DNA from: Cyanophora paradoxa
Taxonomy: Eukaryota > Glaucocystophyceae > Cyanophorales > Cyanophoraceae
Assembly (NCBI GenBank): GCA_004431415.1
Contig: QPMI01000520.1
Location: 248,001-312,000 of the forward strand
Reading direction: 5' to 3'
DNA: 64,000 nucleotides
Of this stretch, positions 11,229-22,324 are shown piece after piece (within the stretch, counting starts at the first letter, position 1; every line of letters starts with the position of its first letter). The notes under the pieces are model-generated. The model was not told the origin of the DNA. It saw nothing but the letters and a program-made list of their open reading frames with translations, and did no database searches. A program made the position numbers and the translations under genes.

Positions 11229-13327
11229 GTGCGCCGGGTCGCCCTGCGCGCCGCCGCACCTTCCTCTCGGCAGCGCTCCCTCTGCTATGCGCACGCTATT
11301 TTGCGCCTGTACGATCGCGCGCCGCTCTGTCGCGCGCTGAGGTCGCCCGGCCGCGCACCGCTCGCAGGCTCATGGGCGCTACCCGACCCAAGTAAGCTGG
11401 GTGCTGGCGAGGATGCATGCTTCCAAACCTCCGATGGGTTCGCCAAGAAGTTTGAATTGGGACCGTGTATTCGTGTCTCACATGAGGTTGCCTACAGGCG
11501 CGGATTCGGGGTGTCGGACGGGGTGGGAGGCTGGAGTTTCGTCGGAATAGACTCGGGCGTGTTCTCTAGACAGCTGATGCTGGGCACGAAGGTTCGCTCC
11601 TGAGGATTCGAGTGTGCTCGGCGCGCGTTCGAGCCGGCCCCGAGTGATCATGATCCTGCGCAGATTGCCATTGAAGCTGGCGAGACGGATCCTATTGAGG
11701 CTCTGCGCAAGGGATTATCTGTGCGTCGCGTCCGGCTCCGCCTTCCCGGCGCACGAGCCTGACACGATCGAGCGACGGCCTTGCATCGCAGGCGACGAAA
11801 GCGGCCGGGAGCGCCACAGCGACGGTAGCCGTCTTAGACGGGCGCAACATGCGCACTTGGTGGGCTTTCGCCTTGCCCAGTCCAGCGCGCGCCCCGCTCC
11901 CTCTCCCGGCTAAGCTTGCGCGCTGCGCTCAGCCTTCTGGGCGACTCCTCCTTCATCCTGGTGCGCGCCGCGCGCCGCTGGATTCAGCGCTCGGCTGACG
12001 CCCGCGGGCGGGGCGGGGCGCAGATCCGGAACGGGGCGGTGGTGTACCGGACGGAGGAGCAGCTGCACGGCTTCAACTTCCCCTTCCAGCTGGGCGCCCA
12101 GGCCCTCGGCCAGGTCCGCCCCGCCGGCGCGCCCGCCCGCCCGCCGCTCCCGACGCCGGCCGCGCCAGCACTGGGACACGCCCGAGCAGGCGATCCGCGC
12201 CGACTTCTGCGTCTACGTGCGCCTCCACCTTCCCCCCCCCCCCCCCCCCCCCTCCCCCTCCCCCCCCTCCCCCCCTTCCCCCCTCTCTCTCTCTCTGAGC
12301 GGCGGGGTGCAGGAGGACGACGTGGTGGTGGCGGCGACGGACGGCCTCTGGGACAACCTCTTCGACGAGGAGGTGAGGAGGCCCCCCGCCCGCACCAGCT
12401 GCAGGCCCCAGCGCGCCAGCTCCTCCGCATCCGACCGCCCGCGCGCAGGTCCTCCGCATCGTCGGCACGACCCTCGGTGCGGCCCCGCGCCCTGCGAGCC
12501 GGCCGCCGCGCCGCGCCGCTCCGAGCGCGGCGGTGGCGCTGGGCGCAGCGGAGGCGGAGAAGCACGCGGAGAGGGGACGGCGGTCTCGGGGGCGGGGCGG
12601 GTGCAGCACCGGTGCCGCGGGGAGCGGCGGGCGGCGCGGCGGCTCGCGGAGGCGGCGCACCAGGCGGCGGGGACGCCGCGCCGGCAGAGCCCCTTCGCCA
12701 AGAGGGCCGCCGAGCACGCCATCCGGTGCCCCGCCTTCTCACCCCGCCCTCCCCGCGCCCGAGCGGCGGCCTTCGCTGAGACTTGGGTCTGGCGCCAGGC
12801 ACGTGGGCGGCAAGATGGACGACGTGACCGTCGTCGTCGGTGGCCCTCTTTCCTGGGCCCCCCCGTGGCGCCCGCCGAGTGCCGACCGTGGCCCCGCAGG
12901 GCGCGTGGTGGCCTTCGAGGAGTGGGCGAAGGAGCAGGAGGTCAACGCCGCCGTCGCCCGGGCGGCGCTGGCCGCCGCCGACGCCGCCGCCGCCTCCTCC
13001 TCGGCCCTCGCCACCGCCTCGGCCTCCGTCACCCTCAACAGCGTCGCCGGGGGCAGCTGCCACGGCTCCTCCCCGCCCTCCTCCCCGGGGCGGCCCGACT
13101 CGCCGGGCCCGCCCACCGTCCCGCCCTCGCCCTTCAGCTCCCCCGAGGGGCCGGGCGGCGGGCGTGCCCCGCGCTCCCCGTCCCCGTCCCCGGGCACCCG
13201 CTCCCCTTCCGGTTCCCCGCTCGGCCGCCCCTACACGACGCTCGCGAGCCTGCGCCTGCCCCGCGGGCCCCCCACCGCCGCAGGCTCCAGCCCCCGCCCC
13301 ACCTCGGGCCGCCGTCTCTCCCTGTGA
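11229..13327 (+). CDS. PTC7: PP2C-type protein phosphatase, PTC7-like
   Basis: This is a metal-dependent Ser/Thr phosphatase of the PPTC7/Ptc7 group, members of which act in mitochondria. Recognisable segments in order: GEDACFQTSDGFAKKFELG; RGFGVSDGVGGWSFVGIDSG (the DGVGGW metal-binding motif); GVFSRQLM; IAIEAGETDPIEALRKG; TKAAGSATATVAVLDGRNM; LLGDSSFILVR (GDS motif); VVYRTEEQLHGFNFPFQLG; EDDVVVAATDGLWDNLFDEE (ATDGLWDNL motif); and VGGKMDDVTVVVG (the final metal-binding Asp region). A Ser/Pro/Ala-rich C-terminal extension of about 150 residues follows, longer than usual. The intron at about 12,225-12,315 is a nearly pure C run. The N-terminus from 11229 is basic (MRRVALRAAAPSSRQRS), compatible with a mitochondrial presequence, but the start is not certain. 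Confidence 0.85.
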
Positions 13328-13904
13328 GGTAGCATGCGCATGGGATATATGTCGATGCGGCATTGTAAAATATTTGGTTCGATATCGGTCATCGCGCACG
13401 CGGAAAGCACGCGTACGAGCTCTCTGGCGCCAAGAACTGCTGAAGAACGTCGACGTCGACGTCTCTGCAGCGCTAGCTGCGGCGCGAAATTTGAACTCGC
13501 GACGAAGGCAATCGAAGGCAGTACCCCAGCCCAGACATCGCAGCGTGTCATCGCATCGCTTCGCGCAGCAGGCTTCACTGGCATTCAGCAGTGCGCTTGT
13601 TGGTCCCGCGCAGCTCGCGCAAGCTTATTGGCGCTCCACCTAAGCGCCTCACAAGTCTTAGCCAGAGGAATTGGAAGCTCCAGCTAGCTGGAGTCGTCAC
13701 GAGGTCGCGCGCGCACGCGCTGTCAGTGCTGTCACCGGTAGAGTGAAGCAGGAGCAATTCATCCAGCAATTCGCGTCCCCAGCGACAGCCAGAACGGGAT
13801 GAGGGCGTTGAGACGAGCAGCTAGAGCAACTTAGTTTCAGAAGCGGCCATAGGCGGTCAGTTTTTACCTAGAGCGGTATTGCGGCTGTACTTGCAAGTCG
13901 TACA
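13328..13904. other. Intergenic, no gene seen
   Basis: This lies between the PTC7-like stop and the next plus-strand start, with mixed composition. It contains the short run GTCGACGTCGACGTC near 13,449, which also occurs near 3,340. No exon chain or RNA gene could be supported. Confidence 0.4.
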
Positions 13905-16788
13905 ATGCCGGAGGGGACGCGCAAGGTGCGCCCTTGACCTTCCTAACCCGCACCCCGGACCCTCCGACCCTGAGCCCTCCCGTGCAGAATTCAAAGAGAA
14001 AGGAGGATATTGTAGCGACGCTGAAGGGGGCGGCGGCTTACGTCCACAGTGCGCTCATCTTCAAGCGCAAGCTGATCAGCGAGAGGCTCTTCGCCGTCTT
14101 CCAGGACCGCGCTCAGACGTACAAAAACCACCTCCTTTACTTGAAGGCGTCGATGGACGACCTCGGCCGCTGGCTTAGGAAGTACCCCGAGGCGAGCAGG
14201 CCGTGGGGAGTCGCCCGGGAGCGCGGCGGGCGCTGATCGGGCCGTTGTCGCGCAGGTGGTCGAGGCCTCCGGGATCAATGCGCAGGTGGGCATGCTCTCG
14301 GGCCTTCTGTCCGTGCGGGACGCGCTCGCCGTCGAGCTGGAGATCAGCGGGGAGCCGCAGCACTGTGCGCGGGGCCCTCCTGCCCAGCGCCGCCCCGCCT
14401 CACGCCGCCCCGCCCCAGGCGAGAGGATGCCGGAGGTGCTGCGCATGCAGCAGCAGCTGGAGCGGGAGGGGCGCGTCGCCCCGCCCCGCGGCTTCCAGCC
14501 GACCGTGAGCCCCCCGGGCCGCTCCCCGGAAACCTGGCGCCGAGCGCCGCGCGCAGGGGCTGATCGGGGAGCTCTACACGGAGGGGAAGCGGATGCTGCG
14601 GCGGCTGATGGAGGTGATCCCGAACCCGGCCGGCTTCCAGGAGGCGTACCGGGCCTCGGTCGTGGACTCGCTGCCGCCGCCGGACGCGCACGAGGAGGAG
14701 GAGCTGCACGTCGACCCCCGCGACCTCCGCTTCCGCGAGGCCGTGCCCCGCTGGGCCCGCGCCATCGAGGCCTGCGTCGACCGCGTCGAGGCCGCCGCCA
14801 CCCTCGCCAAGAAGCTCGCCGTCCGCACCCCGCTCGCGCCCGGGCGGCGGACCGGCTGACTCGCTCGCGCCGCGCGGCAGGTGGCCTTCGTGATGTCGCG
14901 GCAGATGGTCCCCGTCGAGGCCATCCGCCTCATGCAGGTGCGCCACGCGACATGCGCACGACACGCGCGCGGCGGCCCTCGCCCGCCCGCCCGGGGCGCG
15001 AGCGCTGAGCGGGCGGGGGCCGGTGCGGGGCGCAGGAGGAGCGGAAGAAGGACGTGGAGCGGCGGCAGCGCGTGGAGGAGGCGCAGCGCGTCGTGGAGGG
15101 CAAGCTCGAGGGGGACCCCTTCGCCGCCCCGCTCCTCCGCCTCGCCTCCCCCGCCACCTCCTCCGCCCCCTCCGAGGACGAGGAGGAGGCGCCCCCGGAG
15201 CAGGAGGAGGCCCCCGCCGAGCCCCGCGCCGCCTCCCCCGAGGGGCCCCCCGAGGCCGAGGAGAGCGAGGAGGAGGAGGAGGAGGGGGCGGGGGAGGGCG
15301 GGGAGGAGGAGGAGGAGCGGGCAGCGCGGGCGGCGGCGGTCATGGGCGAGCTGGAGGAGCTGCTCAAGGGCGGCAGCGGCAAGGGCGGCTCCACCACGCA
15401 GCGCTCCCGCCGCGTCCGCCGCCGCGAGAAAGAGCAGCCGGCGCCCGCCCCGCGCCGCTCCCCGCCCCCGGCCCCGGCGGCCAAGCCCCCGCCCGAGCTC
15501 CACGGTGCGAGGGCGACGGGAGCGTCTCCGCGCGGGGCTGGCTGACGCGGGGGCGGGGCGGGGCAGACGTGCGGCTGGGCTTTGGGGACTACTCGCCGCC
15601 CAAGAAGGCGGGCGGCTTCGGCTTCGGGACGGCCTCCAGGTGCCAGCGCCCGCCCCGCCCCGCCCCGCCCCGGCGCCTCCCGCCTCCCGGGGCGACCCCC
15701 TGGGGCGGCGGCAGGTTCGGGGGCCCGATCACGGGCCCGCCGGCGCGGAGCCCGCCGGGGAACAAGTCGGTCCGGCGGGCCTTCCCCTCCCTCTCCCCGA
15801 TCCTCGCCGTCTCGGGCCCCGACCTCGAGGGCCCCCCGGGGGACGGCCAGCCCGCCGGCGACGAGTCCGGCGGCGGCGGCCTCGCCGCCCCCAAGCCGGC
15901 CCCGCGCCGCCTCTCCCTCATCGAGCGCCAGGCGGCCGCCGCGCTCGAGGCGGCCGCCGCGCGCTTCCAGGAGCGGTGGCGGATGCGGCAGCCGCAGCAG
16001 GGCGACGCGGAGGCCTCGAGCGGGGACGAGGAGTCGGGCCCCCGCGCGCCCTTCATCTACGAGGGCAAGCGCGAGCGGCCGGCGCGGCGGGCGCGGCCGA
16101 AGCGGCAGAGCCCCGGGCGGGAGAGGGCGGAGGAGATGATGCCGTGGCCGCCGTTCGTGCACGGGCGGGGGGACCCCGAGGGGAGCAGCAGCAGCAGCTC
16201 GAGCGCCGGATCGGAGGAGGAGGCCCCCGTCCTCGAGGTCCCCCGCATGCCGGCGGCCCTCGCCAGCGCCCCCACCGTCTGGCACTCCTACGACTCGGGG
16301 CGGCGCGCCCCGGCCTCCTTCCCCCCGCGCAGGCCCCGCGCCTCCATCGCCGAGCTCGAGGCGCCGGCCCCCCGCGCGAGGCCGCCCCGGGCGCGGGGCC
16401 CCGCCGTCGCTGCAGCCCGGCGGGCGCTCGGGCCCGCTGCAGATCAACCCGCACTACGCGACGGCCCTGCGCGCCGCCCGCCACGCGCACCGCGCCGAGC
16501 CGGCCCGGGCCCCCCGAAGCACATGCGCTTCCTCGTCGCCCTCCCGCCAAGGGCGCCGGCCCCGGCCCGGCGCCCTGCCCCCGCCGAGGGCGCCGCCCCC
16601 GCCCCGCCGGCAAGCCCGGGCGGCGGGAGCGGCGCGAGAAGCCGGCGGCCGGGCCGGGGCCCGGGGACGGGGCGCTGGGCGACGAGGTGGCCATGCTGCT
16701 CGCCCTGTTCTGGAACAAGGCCGCCGGGGCGGGAAGCCGCCCCGCCCCGCCCCCAGCCCCGGCCCCGGGCTCCCTCTGGGGGCGCTAG
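13905..16788 (+). CDS. Hypothetical acidic, coiled-coil protein
   Basis: The family is not recognised. Exon 1 is short (MPEGTRK from the ATG at 13905), spliced to NSKRKEDIVATLKGAAAYVH. The N-terminal third is helical (LIFKRKLISERLFAVFQD, YLKASMDDLGRWLRKYPEA, GMLSGLLSVRDALAVELEIS, IGELYTEGKRMLRRLMEVIP). It continues with VAFVMSRQMVPVEAIRLMQ and a Glu-rich tract (15,170-15,330) with runs of Glu. The C-terminal half is basic and Pro/Ser-rich (LSLIERQAAAALEAAAARF, SSSSSSSAGSEEEAPVLEV, GPLQINPHYATALRAARHA). The final exon reads GDEVAMLLALFWNK and stops at 16788. Introns are about 50-80 nt with CTGA motifs and GCAG acceptors. The domain order suggests a cytoskeletal, scaffold or nuclear protein, but that is only a guess. 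Confidence 0.55.
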
Positions 16789-17033
16789 CGCCATCGGCCT
16801 CTTCCTGCCCGGCTGCGCCGGCGGCCCGGCCCTTCTAGTATTCTAGTATTTATGGATAGTGTTCTATTGGCCTTCTAGGGAAGGCGCGTATACTGTATAG
16901 TGAATTGTTGACGTATTTACGAGACGCAGCGGCGAGGGGCGAGAGGCGAGGGTGGCAGGGCTTGAAATAGAAAAAAAGGAGGATGCGGGGGAGAGAGAGG
17001 ATGTCCGGTGGAGCTGTGGGGTTACGCGAAGAC

Positions 17034-17768
17034 CTAGAGGCGGGGCGGGTCAGGGGGAGGGGGGGGAGGGAAAAGGAGCGGGGGCCGCGCCTGGTTCTTG
17101 GCGAACTCGGCGCGGGCTTTGAGGTTGACGGGCCGGAAGACGGCGTGGCCCAGCACGATGGAGGCCGTCCCCAGCGAGATCGTCAGCAGGTAGAAGATCG
17201 CCGACGTCAGCCACTGCGCCGAGCGGGGCAGCGAGCGCTTCGCTCAGCCCGCCGCCGCCGCGCAGCCGCCCCGACAGCGGGCGGTTCGCCTCGCTCCGTG
17301 CGCACCAGAACGAGGAAGGAAACGACGCCGAGCGCAGTGAAGAGCTGCTGGTCTGTGATCTGCGCCGGAGGGAGGACGCTTGGCGCAGAAGGGGCGAGAA
17401 GGAAACCGAACGGGCTCGCCTTCTTGTCGCCGATGCGGTACGCGCGTTTCCGCGTGGAAAGTGCGAGGAACCATGCCGCGGAGACGAACGCCAGCCCGAT
17501 AAGGAAGGTCGGTTGCCGAATGCTGGTCCGGAGCTAAGCTCACAAGAACGCGGAATGCCTGCAGGCGGGGCCACGAACAAGGCCAAGGCGACGAGGGCAA
17601 GCGCGATGAGGAGATAGTTGGTTCTATAGTACACCAGGTTCATATGCACGCGCTTCTGCAGCTCCAGGCGGCGCATGGGAGGCTGCAGGGCGTAAACAGC
17701 GGTTGATGCCACCGGCGAGTTGCGGTGCGAGCGGGCTCACCTTGTCGAAGCGCTCAACGAACTCGCTC
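17034..17768 (-). CDS. PRA1-family protein (prenylated Rab acceptor)
   Basis: This is a small membrane protein of the PRA1/Yip3 family, which in other eukaryotes acts on prenylated Rab GTPases in the ER and Golgi. The furthest 5' exon I can place encodes SEFVERFDK (17,741-17,768). It is spliced to PPMRRLELQKRVHMNLVYYR TNY, the conserved entry to the PRA1 domain, followed by the hydrophobic LLIALALVALALFVAP. Next come FLIGLAFVSAAWFLALSTRK, QLFTALGVVSFLVLV and WLTSAIFYLLTISLGTASIV, making four membrane segments. The soluble tail has VFRPVNLKARAEFAKNQARP and stops at 17034. The start codon lies further upstream and was not found; a candidate ATG at 18028 does not join in phase directly. Confidence 0.8.
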
Positions 17769-18345
17769 CTGGAGCACAGAGGTCAGAGAACGCGGCGTGC
17801 GAGGGCGGCTGGCGCGGGCCATCGGCGCGGCTCGGCGGGTCCGGCCGCGCAGCAGGGGCCGGCCATCGGGCTCTGTTTGCTACCCCATGCCAGGAAAGGC
17901 GGAAAGCTAGAGCGGCCGGCGCGTTGCCGGCCGTGTGGGCGCGCCAGGCTTATAGTTCGAACGCGCGTTGCCGCGGCGCGGCGGCGCTGGAAGGACAGGG
18001 CCGCACCAATGGCGGTTGTGCCGAACAAACCAGCTTAGGTCGAGCGACATCTTTGATGTGTTCCGCCGACGGTCGAGAACTTCCTGCGCGGCGTAGCGCG
18101 ACGCATCAAGGACGGTTCCACGGTGCTCAACAGCGTGGCGCGGCGGCCGTGTCGCGCAGCGCACCGGATAAACCGTTTCTGCCTGTACCCCGGCATTTCT
18201 TGCCGCCTCGCTCCACACGCGCCCCAGTGCGCTCTCGTTGCGCTAAACGTATGCATCTAGACCTTCTAAACAAGCAGGTTTGCGCTCAGGTTCGAGTTCG
18301 TCGGCAAGACCGCTTATTTCCCGGCCGGCGTCGCTGCGAGACCAA
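17769..18345. other. Region between PRA1 and UBP14 genes
   Basis: This divergent spacer must contain the missing 5' exon of the PRA1 gene and the promoters of both genes. A minus-strand ATG at 18028 (MFGTTAIG, followed by a GTGCGG donor) is a candidate first exon but leaves the wrong phase. No other feature is clear. Confidence 0.35.
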
Positions 18346-21300
18346 ATGGCAGCGTGCCAGCACGCTCTCAAGCCGCTCGAGCCGCCGAGGCTCTCGACGC
18401 CCGTCTACAAGGAGGAATGCACCCAATGCTTCGACGGGCAGGTCCGTTCGCCCCTCTGCCGCCGTGTGAAACGGGTCATTTGCGCTTGGCTCTGTCGACC
18501 TGCGTCGATCTCGCGCGAGGACCAGACTCCGACGACGCGCGTCGGCTGACCCCCTCGTACGCGCCGCGCAGGACAATGAGGAGGGCATCAACGTGTGCCT
18601 GCACTGCTTCAACGGCGGATGCGCGAAGCACGCGCCGCTTCACGCGATGAACCGCGGGCACCCCATCGCCCTCAACATCAAGCGCATCCTGGTGAAGGTT
18701 CGCTACCCTCGCGCCCCGACCGCCGGCGCCGGCGCCGCTGGCCTCACGCGCCCCGCCTGCGCCGCAGAAGGCGGAGGCTCGCCCGCAGAAGATCACGAAG
18801 GTGGCGATCGGCGTGCCCGGCGGGGCGGGCGCGGAGGCGGACGAGTACGACTTCGAGACGAAGGTCCTCTGCTTCCAGTGCGGCACGGAGGTCGAGCGCA
18901 CCGCCGGAAAGGTCTGCTCGCCAGTCCCCGCCGGCCCGGCGGATCGGGCGGCGGCGCGGGCCTCACAGGCCCCGGCGCGCGCAGCTGCCGGGGGTGATCG
19001 ACGGGGTGGTGGCGGCGCCGACGGCGGCGAAGCAGGAGGAGCTGAAGGCGTGGGAGAACGAGATCAGCGCGTGCCAGCACACGAAGGGCCTCCAGCAGGA
19101 CCCCGCCGCCCCGCAGCTCGCCGCCAAATGTCCGCCCCCCGCCCGCCCCCTCCCCCGCGGCGCCCGACGGGGCCGGCGCAGCGCTGGCGCACTGCGGGCT
19201 GTGCGAGCTCTCGCAGAACCTGTGGCTGTGCCTCGCGTGCGGGCACTTGGGGTGCGGGCGGCGGAACTACGACGGGACGGGGGGCAACGGGCACGCGATG
19301 GATCACTACACCGCGACCAAGCACCCCGTCGTCTGCAAGCTCGGCACCATCACCCCCGAGGGCACCGCCGGTGCGCCCCTCCCCCCCTCCCACTCTTCCC
19401 TCTCCTGACGGGGCGTGCAGACATCTACTGCTACGGGTGCGACGACGCGAAGCTGGACCCGCAGCTCGCCGCGCACCTCGCCCGCTTCGGCATCAACGTC
19501 GCCTCCCAGGCGCGCCCTCCCCTTTTTCCGCGGGGCGGCCCCGGCGGGACTAGACAGCGTCAGGGCTAGGACGAGGGGCCCGCCGACCGGCCGGGCTTGC
19601 TCTCGGCGCAGGAGAAGGGGGCGGCTCGCTCACTTCGATCGCAGGAGAAGACGGAGAAGAGCACGGCGGAGATGGAGCTCGACCGCAACCTCACCCTCGA
19701 CTTCAGGCGAGGCGCCTCCTCCCCCCTCCCCTCCCCCCTTCTCAGGCGGGGCGGGGGCAGCGAGGCGACGGAGGACGGGCAGCGGCTGACGCCGGTGCAC
19801 GGCCCCGGGTACACGGGCCTGCGCAACATGGGCAACACCTGCTACATGGCCTCCGTCCTCCAGGCACGCCCCCGCGGGGGCCCCCCTGCCCGCCCCGCCC
19901 CTCCCCCCCTCCTCGCCCCATCCCGCCCCCTGAGCGCGGGGTGGTGCGGCCGGGGCGCAGGTGCTCTTCAAGATGCCCGAGTTCCTGCAGCGCTACCAGG
20001 CCGTCGCCGCCGCGCACGCGCCCTCGTGCCGCGAGCCCTCCCACGCCGCCTGCTACCTCTGCCAGGCCCGCCCCCCTCCTGCTTTCTCCCTCCTCCTCGG
20101 GCTCAGCGGCGCTCCCCGCAGATGGGGAAGATGGCGGACGGGCTGGCGAGCGGGCGCTACTCGCAGGCGCCGAAGGACGCGGCGGCGGCGGAGGCGATCG
20201 AGGCCGGGGCGCTGAAGGCGACGAGCGCGCCGGACGCCGGGGGCCCCGGGCAGGAGGCCGGCGTCGCCCCGCGCATGCTCAAGGCGCTGGTGGGGAAGGA
20301 CCACGCCGAGTTCAGCACGATGCGGCAGCAGGACGCCCTCGAGTTCCTCCAGCACCTCCTCAAGCTCGTCCGCCAAAAGGAGCACGCCGCCGGCGGTCCG
20401 CCCCTCCCCGCCCCGCCCCTCCCCTCCCCGTCGGCCGGCTCAGCGGGGGTGCGTCGCGGCAGGGGAGGACCCAAGCCGGGCGTTCGACTTCACGGTGGCG
20501 CAGCGCGTGCAGTGCGCGCAGTGCCGCCGCGCCCGCTACTCCCGCGCCACCGAGCAGCAGATCTCCCTCCCCATCCCCCTCCCCCAGGCCCGCCCCCCCC
20601 GCCCCCCCCCCTTCACCCCCCTCCCTTCTTCTCACCAGCGGGGCGGGCGGGCAGGGCGCGGAGGGCTCCGGGGCGGGCGCGACGGTGCCGTTCGAGGCGT
20701 GCGTGGCGGGCTGGGCGGCGGAGGAGGCCGTGGAGGGCTTCCAGTGCCCCGCCTGCTCCCCGGCCCGCACCGTCGCCCTCAAGTCCGCACGCCCCCGCCC
20801 CGCGCCCCGCCCCCCTCACCCCCCTCCTCAGGTCGCAGCGCTTCGAGACGTTCCCCGAGACGCTCGTCTGCCACATGCGCCGCTTCGTCTACGACAACTG
20901 GGTCCCCAAGAAGCTCGGTCCGCCCCCGGCCGGCGACGCGGCGCCTGCGACGCGGCGCCTCGCCCGCCCCGCGAGCGGGGGCGCCTGACGCGGCCGCCCC
21001 GGGCAGACGTGAGCGTGACGGTGCCGGAGCGGTTCGACTTCGGGGCGTACATGGGCGCCGCCGCCCTCGCCCCGGGCGAGCAGCCGCTCCCCGACGCCCC
21101 CGCCGCCGCCCCCGCCGCCCCCGGTGAGCCTTCCCTCGCCCTCCGTCTACCTCTGCCGCCTGAAGCGCTCCTCTCGCTTGCCGGCAGCGCGCCCGCAGGC
21201 GGACGAGGCGTCCGTGGAGCAGCTGATGGCGATGGGCTTCCCCCGCCCCCGCTGCGTCCGCGCCGTCCTCGCCACAGGCAACTCCGGCGCTGAGACCGGT

Positions 21301-22062
21301 CCGCCCTTCCCTCCTCCTCCCGCCTCCAGCCGTCTCCCGCCGATCTGGGCGCCCCGCAGCAATGAACTGGCTCTTCGAGCACATGGAGGACCCCGGTGCG
21401 CTCCCGGCGCCCCGCCGCTGCCCATCGCGCGCCCCGCCGCCCTCACCCCTCCGGGCCCGAACCCGCAGACATCGACGCGCCGCTCCCGGAGCCGATGGAG
21501 GCGACGGGCCCGGCGGCTGCGGCGGCGGCGGGCGGGGCGGGGCCCTCGGAGGAGAGCGTCTCGATGCTCTGCGACATGGGCTTCACCCCCGCGCAGGCCC
21601 GCAAGGCCCTTCGCTCCACCGTGCGCCCCCCGGCCCTCCCAGCGCCCCCGCTGCCGCCCGAGCCCTCCCGCAGGACAACAACATGGAGCGCGCCGTGGAG
21701 TGGCTCTTCTCGCACCCTGGCGACACGGGCGAGGAGGCCCCCGCCCCCGCCCCCGCCGCAGCCGGCTCCGCGGGGGCTCCTGCGGGGCCGCCCCCCGCGG
21801 GGCGCGCGGGGCGGGGCGTGTACGAGCTGGTCGGCGTGGTGACGCACAAGGGCCCGTCGGTGCACTGCGGGCACTACATTGCGCATTGCCGGCGCGCCGC
21901 GGACGGCCGCTGGGTCCTCTTCAACGACAACAAGGCCCGCCCGCGTCGCCACTCTCCCGGCGGTCTGCGGCGCCCCCCTCACTCTCCCCCGGGCAGGTTG
22001 TGGAGGCGGGGAACCCGCCCCTCACGCACGGCTACCTCTACTTCTTCCGCCGCGTCGACTGA
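18346..22062 (+). CDS. UBP14: Ubiquitin carboxyl-terminal hydrolase 5/14 (USP5/UBP14, isopeptidase T)
   Basis: This cysteine deubiquitinase disassembles free polyubiquitin chains. The start MAACQHALKPLEPPRLST at 18346 fits the family N-terminus. Domains in order: variant UBP zinc finger (VYKEECTQCFDG; INVCLHCFNGGCAKHA; RGHPIALNIKR); canonical ZnF-UBP (CGLCELSQNLWLCLACGHLG, CGRRNYDGTGGNGHAMDHYT, DIYCYGCDD); USP Cys box GLRNMGNTCYMASVLQ with the catalytic Cys codon at 19840; RQQDALEFLQHLL; FPETLVCHMRRFVYDNWVPK; two UBA domains (EASVEQLMAMGFPR and ESVSMLCDMGFTPAQARKAL) inserted before the His box; and PSVHCGHYIAHCR with the His codon at about 21872. It ends in LTHGYLYFFRRVD. All catalytic and ubiquitin-binding modules are present. 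Roughly twenty short introns are needed, at least five with GC donors (for example CAG|GCACGC after SVLQ at about 19862). Confidence 0.95.
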
Positions 22063-22324
22063 CCGACTGGCCACATGCATGGCCCGCCCCTCCCACGGCC
22101 GCCCCTCCCTTGGTTAATGCAGTAAATGTGAACTGGACAAACACGGCCTGCGACACGCGTCTGCGGTACTCTATAGCTATCTTGACGCATCAACAGCGAG
22201 GGGTACGCTGCACACCGTGCCGAGGGGGTACGGCTTGTGCAGGCTGAAGGGCATCCGCGCGGCGCCCTTCGCCGTCGGCGCACGTGCACACCGCCGTGCA
22301 GGATTGCACAGACGCACGTGCGCG

